From Chloroflexota bacterium (GTDB lineage Bacteria > Chloroflexota > Anaerolineae > Aggregatilineales > Aggregatilineaceae): DNA of 34,207 bases. Position numbers and translations under genes: made by a program. The DNA is taken from assembly GCA_012729765.1 (NCBI GenBank), contig JAAYCM010000154.1, positions 1 to 34,207 of the forward strand, read 5' to 3'. Positions 26,409 to 34,207 of this stretch are shown one piece after another; position 1 is the first letter of the stretch, and every line of letters starts with the position of its first letter. The notes beneath the pieces were generated by a model that was given only the letters and a program-made list of their open reading frames with translations, did no database searches and was not told where the DNA came from.

Positions 26409-26672
26409 ATGGCGGACGAAGCGAAACAAGATGCACCGATCAGCGCCGACCTGCTCGAAATCCTACGCTGCCCGGTCGCGGTACATTATACGGACAGGGG
26501 TGAGGACCCCGGCAGGCTGGAGCTGGTGCATGGCTGCTGGCTCGTTTCGAACGATTCCGGCTACAAATATCCGATTCGTGACGGCATCCCGGCGATGCTG
26601 GTCGAGATTGGCAAAAAGTACAAGGATGTCGCGGTGGAAGATCTGCCGGTTCCCCCGCCCGACGAAGACTGA
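26409..26672 (+). CDS. Trm112/YcaR-family small protein
   Basis: This 87-residue protein matches the Trm112-like (UPF0434, YcaR) family. LLEILRCPV near the N-terminus, a central L.LVHGCWLVS strand pair and YPIRDGIPAMLVE are the family landmarks. Members of this family partner methyltransferases in archaea and eukaryotes; the bacterial role is poorly defined. Only two cysteines remain (in RCP and HGC), so a full zinc-binding Cys4 site is absent. An acidic, proline-rich tail (VPPPDED) ends it. GAGGA lies 7 bases before the ATG. It is a single-gene unit with its own promoter and terminator. Confidence 0.85.
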   Translation: MADEAKQDAPISADLLEILRCPVAVHYTDRGEDPGRLELVHGCWLVSNDSGYKYPIRDGIPAMLVEIGKKYKDVAVEDLPVPPPDED

Positions 26673-26688
26673 AACGGCTTCAGCCACC

Positions 26689-26720
26689 AGCCCGGTTACA
26701 TAGGCCGGGCTTTTTATTTT
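26689..26720 (+). terminator. Intrinsic terminator of the Trm112-like gene
   Basis: A 7-bp stem (AGCCCGG at 26689-26695, complement at 26705-26711, 9-base loop) is followed by TTTTATTTT. It is a textbook terminator 17 bases after the stop codon. Confidence 0.88.
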
Positions 26721-26820
26721 GCCTCGCGCGGCGCTAGGCGAAGAATCGAGCTTTTGCTATACTGAATATAAAATTAAAATCTCCTCTATCCGTACCTGAT
26801 TATTTCGGGATGGTCGCTCA

Positions 26821-29466
26821 ATGAATCAGCAGCCCGTTGTCCCACATACTGCCCTCGTTCATGACAGCCAGAATCTCCCGGTCCGCCCGCCGGACGTGCT
26901 CTATGGGCGCGAACGCGTCCTGGCCGCGATCAGCTCGGCCCTGGCGGCTGGCTCGGCGGTGTTCCTGCATGGGCCGGTTGGAATCGGCAAGACCGCCCTG
27001 GCGGCGGCGCTGACCCTCGACTATGCCGGGCTACCGGGCGGCGTGGTGTGGCTGGACGCCCACAACGACTCGACGTACAGCCTGCTCAGCCGTGTCGCGC
27101 GGCTCTACGCCCTCGACTTCGCGGGGAACGATGACAGTGCCGCTCTTGCTGCCCAGGTGCGGCAGGTGCTCCAGGAACGCCGCCCGCTCATCGTGCTGGA
27201 CGGGCAGCCCGATCTCGCCGCCGCAAGCGAGTTTCTGCGCGTCTGCGCGCCCGGCGTCCCGGCGCTGCTCACGCACCACGAGGAAAGCGATGGCCCCTGG
27301 ACGCCGTATGCCGTCACGCCGCTGAATGGGGGTGACGCCGCCGCGCTGCTGGTGCACCTGATCGGGCGCACCCTCGACACCGAGCAGGTCGAGATCGTGG
27401 CACTCAGCGAGGCACTGGCCGGTCATCCCTTTTCGATCTCAGTCGTGGCGCGCCAGCTTGCGACCAGCCAGCTTGACGCCGGCGACTTCTTGCAGCGCAT
27501 GGCCGATACGCCCGTCGCGGACACCAGCGGCCCGATGCGCGCCCTGCAAACCGCCTACCGGCTCCTCTCGCCGCAGCTTCAGGGCCTCGTGCTGCTGCTC
27601 GGATCGAGCTTTTCGGGCGGGGCAAGCGCCGAACTGCTGTCCGACACGGGCGGCGCACCCCAGAAAGTGATGCTGGCCGCGATGCGCCAGTTGATCGTGC
27701 ACGGGTTTGTAGTCGAGCGGTTCGGCGGCGAGCCTTATTTCGCCATGCACGAGCTGGTTCAGAGCCTCGCGCAGGCCTTTCTGCGCGGCAAGCACCAGCT
27801 CGACAGCATGCAGGCGCGCCACCTCAAGGGCCTGCTGACCTATGTCGAGCGCTATGCCCGCGAAAACACGTCCACCGGGTTCTACCGGCTGCTGCTGGAG
27901 CGGCCCAATCTGCTCGCCGCCGGTGACTATCTGGCACGCAGCGGGCAGACCGAGCAGCTTGAGAAACTGATCGAGCAGCTCGACCGGATCGACGGGCTGG
28001 ATATCGCGCCCGCGCCCGGCTTCGGGCCGGAGATCACCCTGCTGCTGCAGCAGCTCGCCGGTCCAGACGTCGCGCCCGGCCCCACACTGGGCCTGTTCGC
28101 GCCGGAACCCGAACCGGCACCAGAGCCGGAGACGTTCAGCACGGCGCAGGTCGAGCCGCCAGAGCAGGAAGTCATCTCGCTGGGCGCGCCGGAAGCCGCA
28201 GCGGAAGCGGTTCCGCCCGAATGGATCCCAGAGCCGGAGACGTTCGACCGCGAAGACCTGGCGCTGCTCGAGCAGGAAGCGATCCCGGCTGATCTGGCCT
28301 ATACCGAAGTTGAGCCGGATGAGCTGCCCGCCATCGAGCCGGAGCCGGTCGAGACAGTCCAGCCGGTGGGATTTGAGCCGGGCGTCGGGGCCGACGTGCC
28401 GCCGACTGAAACCGGCGTCCCTACGCAGCAGATGGCGACAGCTCCCCCGACCATGCCGGAAGAGGCTGCCGGGGTGGAATTCGAAGCTCCCGCCGAAACC
28501 CAGACGCCGGTGCTGCGTCCTTTTGGCCGCCCGTCGATTGAGCCAGCGCTGACCGGCCAGGCGATTCAGGAGTACTCCGAGGCACTCGAAGCGTACCAGG
28601 CCGACGGGAAAGTCGAAGACGAGCTGAACGCGCTGCAAGCTCTGGCCGCGCTCTCGCTCGAACAGGAAGACTTCGAACGGGTGCTGGCCTACATCGACAA
28701 GGGGGTCGATCTCGCCCAGCAGCTTCATAATCCACAGCGCGAAGGCGATCTGCTGGTGCTGCTCGGCGATCTCCAGGTCATGCTCAACCGCGACGAAGGG
28801 GCCGAGGTGGCCTATCAGGAGGCGCTGCAAGCCTATCGCCCGGTTGAAGCCTGGCTGGAGATGGCGCTCACGCTCGACAAGCTGGCCGATCTCTATCTGG
28901 AGACTGACCGCCTGCCGGAAGCCGTCGGGGTGCTGGAGCAAACGCTGCCGATCTACGACCGCATGGAGCGCCCGGAGAACCTGATCGACACGCTGAACAA
29001 GCTCAGCGACACGCACGCCGATTTGCTCCAGTGGGAGCGCGCCCTGCTCTACCAGCAGCGCGGCCTGGAACTGGCGCAGGCATCCGGCGACGAAGACGCG
29101 GTCTTTATGCAGCATATCCGGCTGGCGGAACTGGCTGAGGCGAAAGGTGATCGCCGGACGGCGGTACGCGCTTATCAGCAGGCGCTCGGCGTCGCCCTCG
29201 ATCTGGACGATGACGCGCTGGGCGAAACGCTGTATGCACTGGGCCGGCTGCTGCTGGACGATACGGTCCAGCTTAACCGGGCCGCGCATCTGCTGGAAGA
29301 AGCCAACGCCCTGCTACCCGATAGCACCGAGGTGCAACGGCTGCTCAGCCGGGCCAGGGCACGCCAGGAGCGCCTCAACAGCGCCGGGGTGGACCTGCTG
29401 GAAGCCGCCAGCAGTCTCCAGGGCTACGTCACCGCCGATCTCCAGGTGAGCGGCAGCGCGCGTTAG
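26821..29466 (+). CDS. STAND-type (NB-ARC-like) ATPase with Pro/Glu-rich linker and TPR domain
   Basis: This is an 881-residue protein. The N-terminal NTPase (about 25-230) shows VLYGRERVL, Walker A GPVGIGKT (51-58), Walker B LIVLDG (123-128), a sensor segment ALLTHHEE and a GLPL-like GHPF motif (201-204). These together indicate an NB-ARC/AP-ATPase of the STAND class. A winged-helix-like part (about 240-340) follows, then a Pro/Glu-rich linker (about 425-575) and TPR-like helical repeats (about 580-850; for example QEGDLLVLLGDLQ, LDKLADLYLETDRLPEAV). STAND proteins are switches that oligomerise when a ligand binds the repeats. No N-terminal effector domain is present. The ATG has GGA 10 bases upstream; a weak TATACT (26758-26763) may be its -10 box. 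Its role is unknown. Confidence 0.8.
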   Translation: MNQQPVVPHTALVHDSQNLPVRPPDVLYGRERVLAAISSALAAGSAVFLHGPVGIGKTALAAALTLDYAGLPGGVVWLDAHNDSTYSLLSRVARLYALDFAGNDDSAALAAQVRQVLQERRPLIVLDGQPDLAAASEFLRVCAPGVPALLTHHEESDGPWTPYAVTPLNGGDAAALLVHLIGRTLDTEQVEIVALSEALAGHPFSISVVARQLATSQLDAGDFLQRMADTPVADTSGPMRALQTAYRLLSPQLQGLVLLLGSSFSGGASAELLSDTGGAPQKVMLAAMRQLIVHGFVVERFGGEPYFAMHELVQSLAQAFLRGKHQLDSMQARHLKGLLTYVERYARENTSTGFYRLLLERPNLLAAGDYLARSGQTEQLEKLIEQLDRIDGLDIAPAPGFGPEITLLLQQLAGPDVAPGPTLGLFAPEPEPAPEPETFSTAQVEPPEQEVISLGAPEAAAEAVPPEWIPEPETFDREDLALLEQEAIPADLAYTEVEPDELPAIEPEPVETVQPVGFEPGVGADVPPTETGVPTQQMATAPPTMPEEAAGVEFEAPAETQTPVLRPFGRPSIEPALTGQAIQEYSEALEAYQADGKVEDELNALQALAALSLEQEDFERVLAYIDKGVDLAQQLHNPQREGDLLVLLGDLQVMLNRDEGAEVAYQEALQAYRPVEAWLEMALTLDKLADLYLETDRLPEAVGVLEQTLPIYDRMERPENLIDTLNKLSDTHADLLQWERALLYQQRGLELAQASGDEDAVFMQHIRLAELAEAKGDRRTAVRAYQQALGVALDLDDDALGETLYALGRLLLDDTVQLNRAAHLLEEANALLPDSTEVQRLLSRARARQERLNSAGVDLLEAASSLQGYVTADLQVSGSAR
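28120..28245 (+). repeat. Tandem duplicated 36-residue unit in the STAND protein linker
   Basis: An identical 18-base sequence occurs at 28120-28137 and 28228-28245, 108 bases (36 codons) apart, encoding PEPETF in both places. The similarity continues in the protein: PEPETF, eight variable residues, then EQEVI in the first copy and EQEAI in the second. This points to an internal duplication within the acidic, proline-rich linker. Confidence 0.7.
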
Positions 29467-30665
29467 TAGAGGGGCAGTTTCGGGTCGATCGTGCGCGCCC
29501 AGGCGTTGATCCCGCCGGCCATGTTGATCAGGTTGTCATAGCCGAGCGTCCGAAGCTGCTCGATCAGGTCGGCGCTGCGTGCCCCGCTGCGGCAGAATAC
29601 GATCACCGGCTCGTCACGCGGAATCTCCTGCCAGCGTGCCGCCATTTCGCTCATCGGGATGTGCTGCGTCATCTGCTCCAGGCGGCTGATCGTCAGTTCG
29701 ACCGGCTCGCGCACGTCGAGCAGATTCAAGCGCTCGCCCGCGTCCAGCCGCGCCTTGATCTCGTTCACCGACCATTCCGGCACGGCGGCTTCATCATCCT
29801 GGCCGTGCCCAAATCCGCTGCTGTCATAGGCTGGCATCCCGCAGAACTCCTCATAGTCGATCAGCCCGGTAATGGTTGGATTCTCGCCGCAGGCCGGGCA
29901 GTTGGCCCGCCGGGGCAGGATAATCGTGTCGAACGTCAGGTCGAGCGCGTCATAGAGCAGCAGCCGCCCGACCAGCGGCTCACCGATGCCCAGAATCAGT
30001 TTGATGACTTCGGTAGCCTGAAGCGTGCCGATCGTGCCCGGCAGCACCCCGAACACACCCGCCTCGGAACAGCCCGGCACCAGTTCCGGCGGCGGGGGCA
30101 CGGGCAGCAAGCAGCGGTAGCACGGGCCGTCCGGCGCGCCGAATACACTCACCTGCCCCTCGAAGCGGAAGATGCTGCCGTAGACCAGCGGTTTTTTGAG
30201 CAAAACCGCCGCGTCGTTGAGCAGGTAGCGCGTCGGGAAATTGTCGGTCCCGTCTACAATAATGTCGTAGGGGCGCAGCAGATCGAGCGCATTGTGGCTG
30301 GTGAGCGGTGTGTGATAGGTATCGATCGTGATGTGCGGGTTCAGGTCCGCCAGCCGCCGCGCCGCTGAGACGACCTTGGGCACGCCACGCGTGCTCTCGC
30401 CGTGCACGATCTGGCGCTGGAGATTGGTCACATCCACCACGTCGAAGTCGATCAGCCCCAGCCGCCCGACACCCGCCGCCGCGAGATACATCGCCACCGG
30501 GCTGCCCAGCCCGCCCGTGCCCACAATCGCCACGCGCGCCGCCTTGAGCCGGCGCTGGCCTGCCTCGCCCACCTGCGGCAGGATCAGGTGGCGGCTGTAG
30601 CGCTGCGCCTCGGCGGGCGTCAGATCGGCGGCGGCCCCGGTGGTCGGTCTGGTTCCTTCTGTCAC
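29463..30665 (-). CDS. moeB: MoeB/ThiF-type adenylyltransferase fused to a rhodanese domain
   Basis: This 400-residue E1-like enzyme activates the C-terminus of a small sulfur carrier (MoaD or ThiS type) as an acyl-adenylate. The N-terminal domain has the family features: RYSRHLILPQVGEAGQ, the nucleotide-binding GTGGLGSP loop, DNFPTRYLLND, and two zinc CxxC pairs (CYRC and CPAC). From about residue 290 a rhodanese domain follows, with LLDVREPVEL and the active-site loop FCRSGARS carrying the persulfide cysteine. Fusion of the two domains is common outside enterobacteria and supplies sulfur directly. The start is GTG at 30665, with GAAGG about 11 bases upstream. Its stop codon overlaps the stop of the convergent STAND gene by three bases. 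Partner sulfur-carrier genes are not in the window. Confidence 0.92.
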   Translation of the reverse strand: MTEGTRPTTGAAADLTPAEAQRYSRHLILPQVGEAGQRRLKAARVAIVGTGGLGSPVAMYLAAAGVGRLGLIDFDVVDVTNLQRQIVHGESTRGVPKVVSAARRLADLNPHITIDTYHTPLTSHNALDLLRPYDIIVDGTDNFPTRYLLNDAAVLLKKPLVYGSIFRFEGQVSVFGAPDGPCYRCLLPVPPPPELVPGCSEAGVFGVLPGTIGTLQATEVIKLILGIGEPLVGRLLLYDALDLTFDTIILPRRANCPACGENPTITGLIDYEEFCGMPAYDSSGFGHGQDDEAAVPEWSVNEIKARLDAGERLNLLDVREPVELTISRLEQMTQHIPMSEMAARWQEIPRDEPVIVFCRSGARSADLIEQLRTLGYDNLINMAGGINAWARTIDPKLPLY

Positions 30666-30707
30666 GCCCTTGTCAGCCTTCTACTGCCCGGTCGATAGTC
30701 TCTAAGT

Positions 30708-30746
30708 CTAACACAAAAGCGCCCCGGACTGCTGCCCAGGGCGCTT
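30708..30746 (-). terminator. Intrinsic terminator of the cpaF gene
   Basis: On the minus strand an 8-bp stem (arms 30739-30746 and 30717-30724) is followed by TTGTGTT. It sits 30 bases after the CpaF stop and upstream of moeB, which suggests that moeB is not co-transcribed with cpaF. Confidence 0.7.
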
Positions 30747-30776
30747 GATTTCACAGCTATAAAGCGAGTGAGCGGC

Positions 30777-32234
30777 CTACGCGCCGAACTTGCCGGAGCC
30801 GACGCCGAAGATGCGCCCGCTGAGCTTGCAGCCGGCCTGCTCCAGCCGGTCCATGAAGCCGGGCCGGAAGCCGGTCGGGGTGAGGGTGCCGCCGCCCAGC
30901 AGGCTGGGGCCACCGCCCTTGTGATCGGGCGTCTGGTAGACGAAGATGTCCTGCAGCGTCACCTGCTCGCCTTCCATGCCCTGCAGTTCCGAAATCTGCA
31001 CGATCTTGCGGCTGCCGTCTTTCAGGCGGCTCTGCTGGATGATCAACTGCACGGCGCTGGCGATCTGCCGCCGGATCACGCCAACCGGTAGGTCCATCCC
31101 GGCCATTAGCACCAGCGTTTCGAGGCGAGCGATACAGTCGCGCGGGCTGTTGGCGTGAATTGTCGTCAGCGAGCCATCGTGGCCGGTGTTCATCGCCTGG
31201 AGCATATCCAGCGCCTCACCGGAGCGGCATTCCCCCACCACGATCCGGTCGGGGCGCATCCGCAGGCTGCCCTTGACCAGATCGCGGATGATCAGTCGCC
31301 CCTCGGCGCCATCGCTTTTGGGCACGGGCGGGCAGGTTTCCAGCCGGACGACATGCCGCTGCGAAAGCTGAAGCTCGGCGGAGTCTTCGATGGTGACAAT
31401 CCGCTCGTCGTCTGGGATGTAGGCCGAGAGCACATTCAGCAGCGTGGTCTTGCCGGAGCCGGTGCCGCCCGACACGACGATATTCAGGCGCGCCACCACG
31501 CACGCCCGCAGAAATTCGGCGACATCGTCGGTAAACGAGCCGAAGCGGATCAGGTCCTCGACGGTGAGCGGCTTGGCCGGAAACTTGCGGATGGTCACGG
31601 TCGTGCCTTGCAGCGCCGAAGGGGGCATGATCAGGTGCACGCGCGAGCCATCGGGCAGGCGCGCATCGACCATCGGGTTATTACGGTTGAACTCGCGCTG
31701 GAGTGGCCGGACGATCCGCTGGGTCGTCCACTGCAAATGCTCCTCGTCGTCGAAGACATACTCAGTCTCGGTGATCTTGCCCTTGCGCTCGGCAAAAATG
31801 ACATCGGGGCCGTTGACCATAATCTCGGAGCAGATCGTATCGTGCACCAGAGGCTCGATCGGGCCAAAGCCCAGCAGATCGAGAATCAGCATGCTTTCCA
31901 GCTCGGCCAGCTCGTGCGGCGAAAGCTGGATATGGGCGCGCTCCAGCACGATCCGCAGCCGGTCGCGCACGATCTGCTGGTGCTCCGGATTGCGGCTGTC
32001 CATCTGGTCGAACTCGTCGGGCGCCGACAGCAGCTTGCCGCGAAGCTGCTTGCGCAGGGCGGCGATACGCGGCGTGGTGCGGCGCTTGGGCGGAACTTGG
32101 TGCTGCTCCTCGAGCTTGGGAGGCTCATCGGCGGGAAACGGCAGATCGGCAGCCGGCGCGAACGGCTGAGGCTGAACCGGCTCAGGCGCGGAAGTCGGCG
32201 CGGGCCGGTTCAAACGCGATAATCTTGAACCCAT
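30777..32234 (-). CDS. cpaF: CpaF/TadA-type secretion ATPase
   Basis: This 485-residue ATPase belongs to the type II/IV secretion (VirB11/GspE-like) family and most resembles CpaF of Tad pili. It has a Pro-rich N-terminal tail (1-50), an N-terminal alpha/beta domain with [12 protein letters not shown] and SEIMVNGPD, the [12 protein letters not shown] and TIRKF motifs, Walker [10 protein letters not shown] (256-264), the Asp box [10 protein letters not shown], Walker [15 protein letters not shown] (about 330-343) and the His box [12 protein letters not shown] (351-362). It powers pilus assembly at the inner membrane as a hexamer. It stands alone: no TadB/TadC, prepilin, CpaB or secretin gene is nearby, and a terminator follows at once. 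A promoter precedes it. AGGAAAG lies 8 bases before the ATG. Confidence 0.92.
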   Translation of the reverse strand: MGSRLSRLNRPAPTSAPEPVQPQPFAPAADLPFPADEPPKLEEQHQVPPKRRTTPRIAALRKQLRGKLLSAPDEFDQMDSRNPEHQQIVRDRLRIVLERAHIQLSPHELAELESMLILDLLGFGPIEPLVHDTICSEIMVNGPDVIFAERKGKITETEYVFDDEEHLQWTTQRIVRPLQREFNRNNPMVDARLPDGSRVHLIMPPSALQGTTVTIRKFPAKPLTVEDLIRFGSFTDDVAEFLRACVVARLNIVVSGGTGSGKTTLLNVLSAYIPDDERIVTIEDSAELQLSQRHVVRLETCPPVPKSDGAEGRLIIRDLVKGSLRMRPDRIVVGECRSGEALDMLQAMNTGHDGSLTTIHANSPRDCIARLETLVLMAGMDLPVGVIRRQIASAVQLIIQQSRLKDGSRKIVQISELQGMEGEQVTLQDIFVYQTPDHKGGGPSLLGGGTLTPTGFRPGFMDRLEQAGCKLSGRIFGVGSGKFGA

Positions 32235-32309
32235 CTCGAAAGCTTTCCTGTCAATAACTGCGCCCGAAGTCGCAGAACCGGGGAGACGCAGGTTAGAATT
32301 ACATAACTT

Positions 32310-32338
32310 AGTGTAAAGCTAGAGTGGGGACAAGGCAA
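32310..32338 (-). promoter_or_regulatory. Promoter of the cpaF gene
   Basis: On the minus strand there is a TTGCCT -35 box (32333-32338), exactly 17 bases of spacer and a TACACT -10 box (32310-32315). The leader to the ATG at 32234 would be about 70 bases. The -35 hexamer is the same as in the cyclase operon promoter. Confidence 0.55.
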
Positions 32339-32369
32339 GTATCTTCATGCATTTTTTATCTTTTGGAGA

Positions 32370-32876
32370 TCACTCGCGGAACAACGTCAGCCAGTGCTCG
32401 GCATCTTTTCGACGCCGGTCGCCCTGCTCCAGCAGCGTCAGCACGAACGACATATCGCGGATGGCTTCGTCGTTCTGCCCGGCATAGTAGAGCGCCACAG
32501 CGCGGTAGAAGTAGATTTCGGGGCGACGGGGAGCGAGCCGCTGCGCGCGCGAAAAATGCCGGATGGCATCCTGATACTCACCGTCGTCAACGGCCAGGAC
32601 GCCGCTGCCGTAGTGTGCCAGCCACTGTGTCGGGTCCATTTCCAACGCGACTGCCAGGTCTTCGGCGGCTTCCGCCGGCTGGTTATAGTCGATCAGCATC
32701 AGCCCGCGCGCGACATAATACTCGGCCTTTTTGGGCGCCAGCGTGATCGCCTCATCCAGATCGGCCACCGCCAGATCAAACTTGCCGCGCTCATAATAGT
32801 ACAGGCCGCGCTCATAATAGCGGTCGGCAGGCTTCAGGCGCCGACCAAAACGCTGGTACCAGGCTGGCTGTTTCAT
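32370..32876 (-). CDS. TPR-repeat protein
   Basis: This 168-residue soluble protein is built of about four tetratricopeptide repeats. Units include ADRYYERGLYYYERGKFDLAVADLDEAITLAP, the following AEYYVARGLMLIDYNQPAEAAEDLAVALEMDP and AHYGSGVLAVDDGEYQDAIRHFSRAQRLAP, each about 34 residues with the usual Gly-Tyr-Ala spacing, then a last shorter helix pair. TPRs form protein-protein interaction superhelices; no enzymatic domain is attached. I start it at the ATG at 32876 (MKQPAWYQRF). The ribosome site is weak (AGGGGA 13 bases upstream) and the frame is open to 32951. A TATAAT -10 box (32913-32918, minus strand) supports transcription from just upstream. It diverges from the FHA gene. Confidence 0.8.
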   Translation of the reverse strand: MKQPAWYQRFGRRLKPADRYYERGLYYYERGKFDLAVADLDEAITLAPKKAEYYVARGLMLIDYNQPAEAAEDLAVALEMDPTQWLAHYGSGVLAVDDGEYQDAIRHFSRAQRLAPRRPEIYFYRAVALYYAGQNDEAIRDMSFVLTLLEQGDRRRKDAEHWLTLFRE

Positions 32877-32958
32877 GCTCGATACGTGGTTCCCCTGCCG
32901 TGCAATGGCCCAATTATACCGCGCTCGCCCGCCGGCTGCCGGGCCGATCAATGGCTGC

Positions 32959-32986
32959 TTGTCAGCCTAACTGCTTCGGGTATACT
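32959..32986 (+). promoter_or_regulatory. Promoter of the zinc-ribbon/FHA gene
   Basis: TTGTCA (32959-32964), a 16-base spacer and TATACT (32981-32986) lie on the plus strand, about 45 bases upstream of the GTG start at 33033. A TATAAT on the opposite strand at 32913-32918 probably serves the divergent TPR gene, making this a compact divergent promoter region. Confidence 0.55.
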
Positions 32987-33032
32987 CAGAGCAAAGGTGT
33001 TATCCACAATTGAGTCACGATAGGGGCGTCGC

Positions 33033-33518
33033 GTGAAGCAGTGTGTGAATTGCGGGCATGAAAACCCCGACGACCAGACAAACTGCGTAAAGTGCGGGCT
33101 GTCCCTGCGCGTCGAGCCGCTGGGAACCCGAAAACTGGAGCCGGTAGAAGAGGCGGCGCGTCCACGCTGGGGCACGGCCCGGCTGGGGGCTGAGCGCAAG
33201 CTGCTGCTACACATTCGTGACAACGCCCAGCCGATCATTGTGCACCTGAAGGACGAGATGGTCCTGGGCCGCCAGGATACCGAAAGCGGCGCCGCGCCGG
33301 ACATCAATCTGGACGACTATGGTGCGGTAGAAGGTGGGGTTTCGCGCCGCCACGCCCTGCTGTTTCTGGAAGAAGACGCCATCAAGATCAAAGACCTGGG
33401 CAGTGCCAACTCAACCTATCTCAACGGCCAGCGGTTGATAGCACACCAGGCGCGGATCTTGCGCGACGGTGACGAGCTGCGCCTGGGCATGCTGGTGATG
33501 CGCATCAATTTTGCATGA
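33033..33518 (+). CDS. Zinc-ribbon and FHA domain protein
   Basis: This 161-residue cytosolic protein starts with a zinc ribbon (Cys4, Cys7, Cys18, Cys21 in CVNCGHENP and NCVKCG). A linker follows, then a forkhead-associated domain (about 70-158) with all key motifs: LGR (78-80), SRRH (104-107) and NSTYLNG (126-132). FHA domains bind phosphothreonine peptides, so the protein should read out Ser/Thr kinase signalling; the Arg and Ser of SRRH and the Asn of NST are the ligand contacts. The start is GTG with AGGGG 6 bases upstream, chosen because the first Cys lies three residues in. It is divergent from the TPR gene and its partner kinase is not in the window. Zinc-ribbon/FHA pairs are common in Chloroflexota and Actinobacteria. 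Confidence 0.9.
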   Translation: MKQCVNCGHENPDDQTNCVKCGLSLRVEPLGTRKLEPVEEAARPRWGTARLGAERKLLLHIRDNAQPIIVHLKDEMVLGRQDTESGAAPDINLDDYGAVEGGVSRRHALLFLEEDAIKIKDLGSANSTYLNGQRLIAHQARILRDGDELRLGMLVMRINFA

Positions 33519-33671
33519 ATAAGATCCCACCGCCGACAAAGATTGGTCATCACGCTACAATAGCATCATATTCGTAGTATAAGACCGAGGAGCCGGGCCA
33601 ACTCCCGACACTCCCACTCCGCGCGCGGCCTGCCACGCCGCGAGCGAGATCGATCGTGACAGAAGGACAGC
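33519..33671 (+). other. Intergenic region before the GH13 gene
   Basis: No terminator is seen after the FHA gene. A TACAAT hexamer at 33556-33561 may be a -10 box for the GH13 gene, but I cannot find a matching -35 box. The GH13 ribosome site (AAGGA, 4 bases before the ATG) ends the region. Confidence 0.3.
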
Positions 33672-34207
33672 ATGGCTATCGATAACAATCCGCTGTGGTA
33701 TAAAGATGCAGTCTTCTACCAGATTTATATCCGTGCTTATAAGGATGGCAACGGCGACGGGCACGGCGATCTCAAAGGTCTGCTCGGCAAGCTGGACTAC
33801 CTGCAAGCGCTCGGCGTAGACTGCGTCTGGCTGATGCCGATGTACCCCTCACCCCTGATCGATGACGGCTACGATGTGGCCAGTTATCGGGGCATCCATC
33901 CTGACTATGGCACGCTCGAAGATTTCAAGGCGGTTGTCGATGGCCTGCACGAGCGCGGGATTCGCCTGATCATCGATATCGTGGTCAACCACACCTCGGA
34001 TCAGCATCCCTGGTTTATCGAGTCGCGCTCGGCCAAAACCTCACCGCTGCGCGACTGGTATGTCTGGAGCGAAACCGATCAAAGGTACCGCGACGCGCGC
34101 ATCATCTTTCTGGACACCGAGATCTCCAACTGGACCTACGACGAGCACACCGGCGAATACTACTGGCATCGTTTTTACAGCCAGCAGCCCGATCTGAACT
34201 ATGACAA
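33672..34207 (+). CDS. treS: Trehalose synthase-like GH13 enzyme (partial, runs off the window)
   Basis: This is the first 178 codons of a glycoside hydrolase family 13 protein. The N-terminus [22 protein letters not shown], the [21 protein letters not shown] segment, [22 protein letters not shown], conserved region I ([14 protein letters not shown]) and the [14 protein letters not shown] stretch follow the pattern of maltose alpha-D-glucosyltransferase (TreS), which interconverts maltose and trehalose. The catalytic Asp and Glu of regions II and III lie beyond the window, so an amylase or glucosidase of the same subgroup cannot be excluded. The ATG has AAGGA 4 bases upstream. TreS often connects to glycogen and GlgE metabolism; no such partner is visible yet. 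Confidence 0.85.
   Translation, partial: MAIDNNPLWYKDAVFYQIYIRAYKDGNGDGHGDLKGLLGKLDYLQALGVDCVWLMPMYPSPLIDDGYDVASYRGIHPDYGTLEDFKAVVDGLHERGIRLIIDIVVNHTSDQHPWFIESRSAKTSPLRDWYVWSETDQRYRDARIIFLDTEISNWTYDEHTGEYYWHRFYSQQPDLNYD

Noticed and set aside
26821..29466. Calling the STAND ATPase an antiphage (Avs-like) defence system
   Set aside because: There is no effector domain and no adjacent effector or mobile-element gene; the sequence supports only a generic STAND switch.

Overview
The window looks like ordinary chromosome from a GC-rich bacterium, most likely a Chloroflexota (Anaerolineae-like) species. That placement is an inference from gene content: a Thermus-like glucose/mannose-type sugar-binding protein, a TreS-type GH13 enzyme, a DUF3068 protein, tandem GAF-PAS-cyclase proteins, GT-C glycosyltransferases and a lone CpaF ATPase. 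It also rests on base composition and on several small proteins I do not recognise. I see no rRNA, tRNA, CRISPR array, insertion sequence or integrated phage. Genes lie on both strands in short operons, and hairpin terminators sit between many convergent pairs.

Layout. 1-3.7 kb: 5' part of tsaE (minus), a calcineurin-like phosphoesterase (plus), two unknown proteins (minus), a four-helix membrane protein (plus) and a lone T4 gp19-like tail-tube protein (minus). 3.7-6.5 kb: aspS and a DUF4870 membrane protein, both minus and separated by a terminator. 6.6-10.7 kb: a plus-strand cluster of a small membrane protein and two overlapping GT-C (family 39-like) glycosyltransferases. 10.8-17.9 kb, minus strand: a DUF3068 protein, then an apparent four-gene operon of two paralogous GAF-PAS-class III cyclases, a J-domain protein and a processive GT2 glycosyltransferase. 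18.1-22.1 kb: a sugar ABC importer (binding protein and two permeases, no ATPase). 22.2-26.3 kb, minus: topA, a small unknown protein and an alpha/beta hydrolase. 26.4-34.2 kb: a Trm112-like protein, a STAND (NB-ARC-like) ATPase with TPRs, a MoeB-rhodanese fusion, an orphan CpaF ATPase, a TPR protein diverging from a zinc-ribbon/FHA protein, and the 5' part of a trehalose synthase-like GH13 gene.

The most interesting observation is the tandem cyclase pair. The downstream copy keeps both metal-binding aspartates but has Leu where the transition-state arginine should be. The upstream copy keeps the Asn/Arg pair but has lost both metal aspartates (Asp to Glu, Asp to Gly). The damage is complementary. 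In a heterodimer exactly one of the two composite active sites would be intact, as in the C1/C2 arrangement of mammalian adenylyl cyclases. The pair shares an apparent promoter and operon with a J-domain protein and a cellulose-synthase-like glycosyltransferase, which suggests a nucleotide-signal or scaffold module linked to polysaccharide synthesis. Other points of note are a sugar permease with a roughly 135-residue insertion carrying four extra membrane segments, its partner with two extra N-terminal membrane segments, an isolated tail-tube protein and the orphan CpaF.
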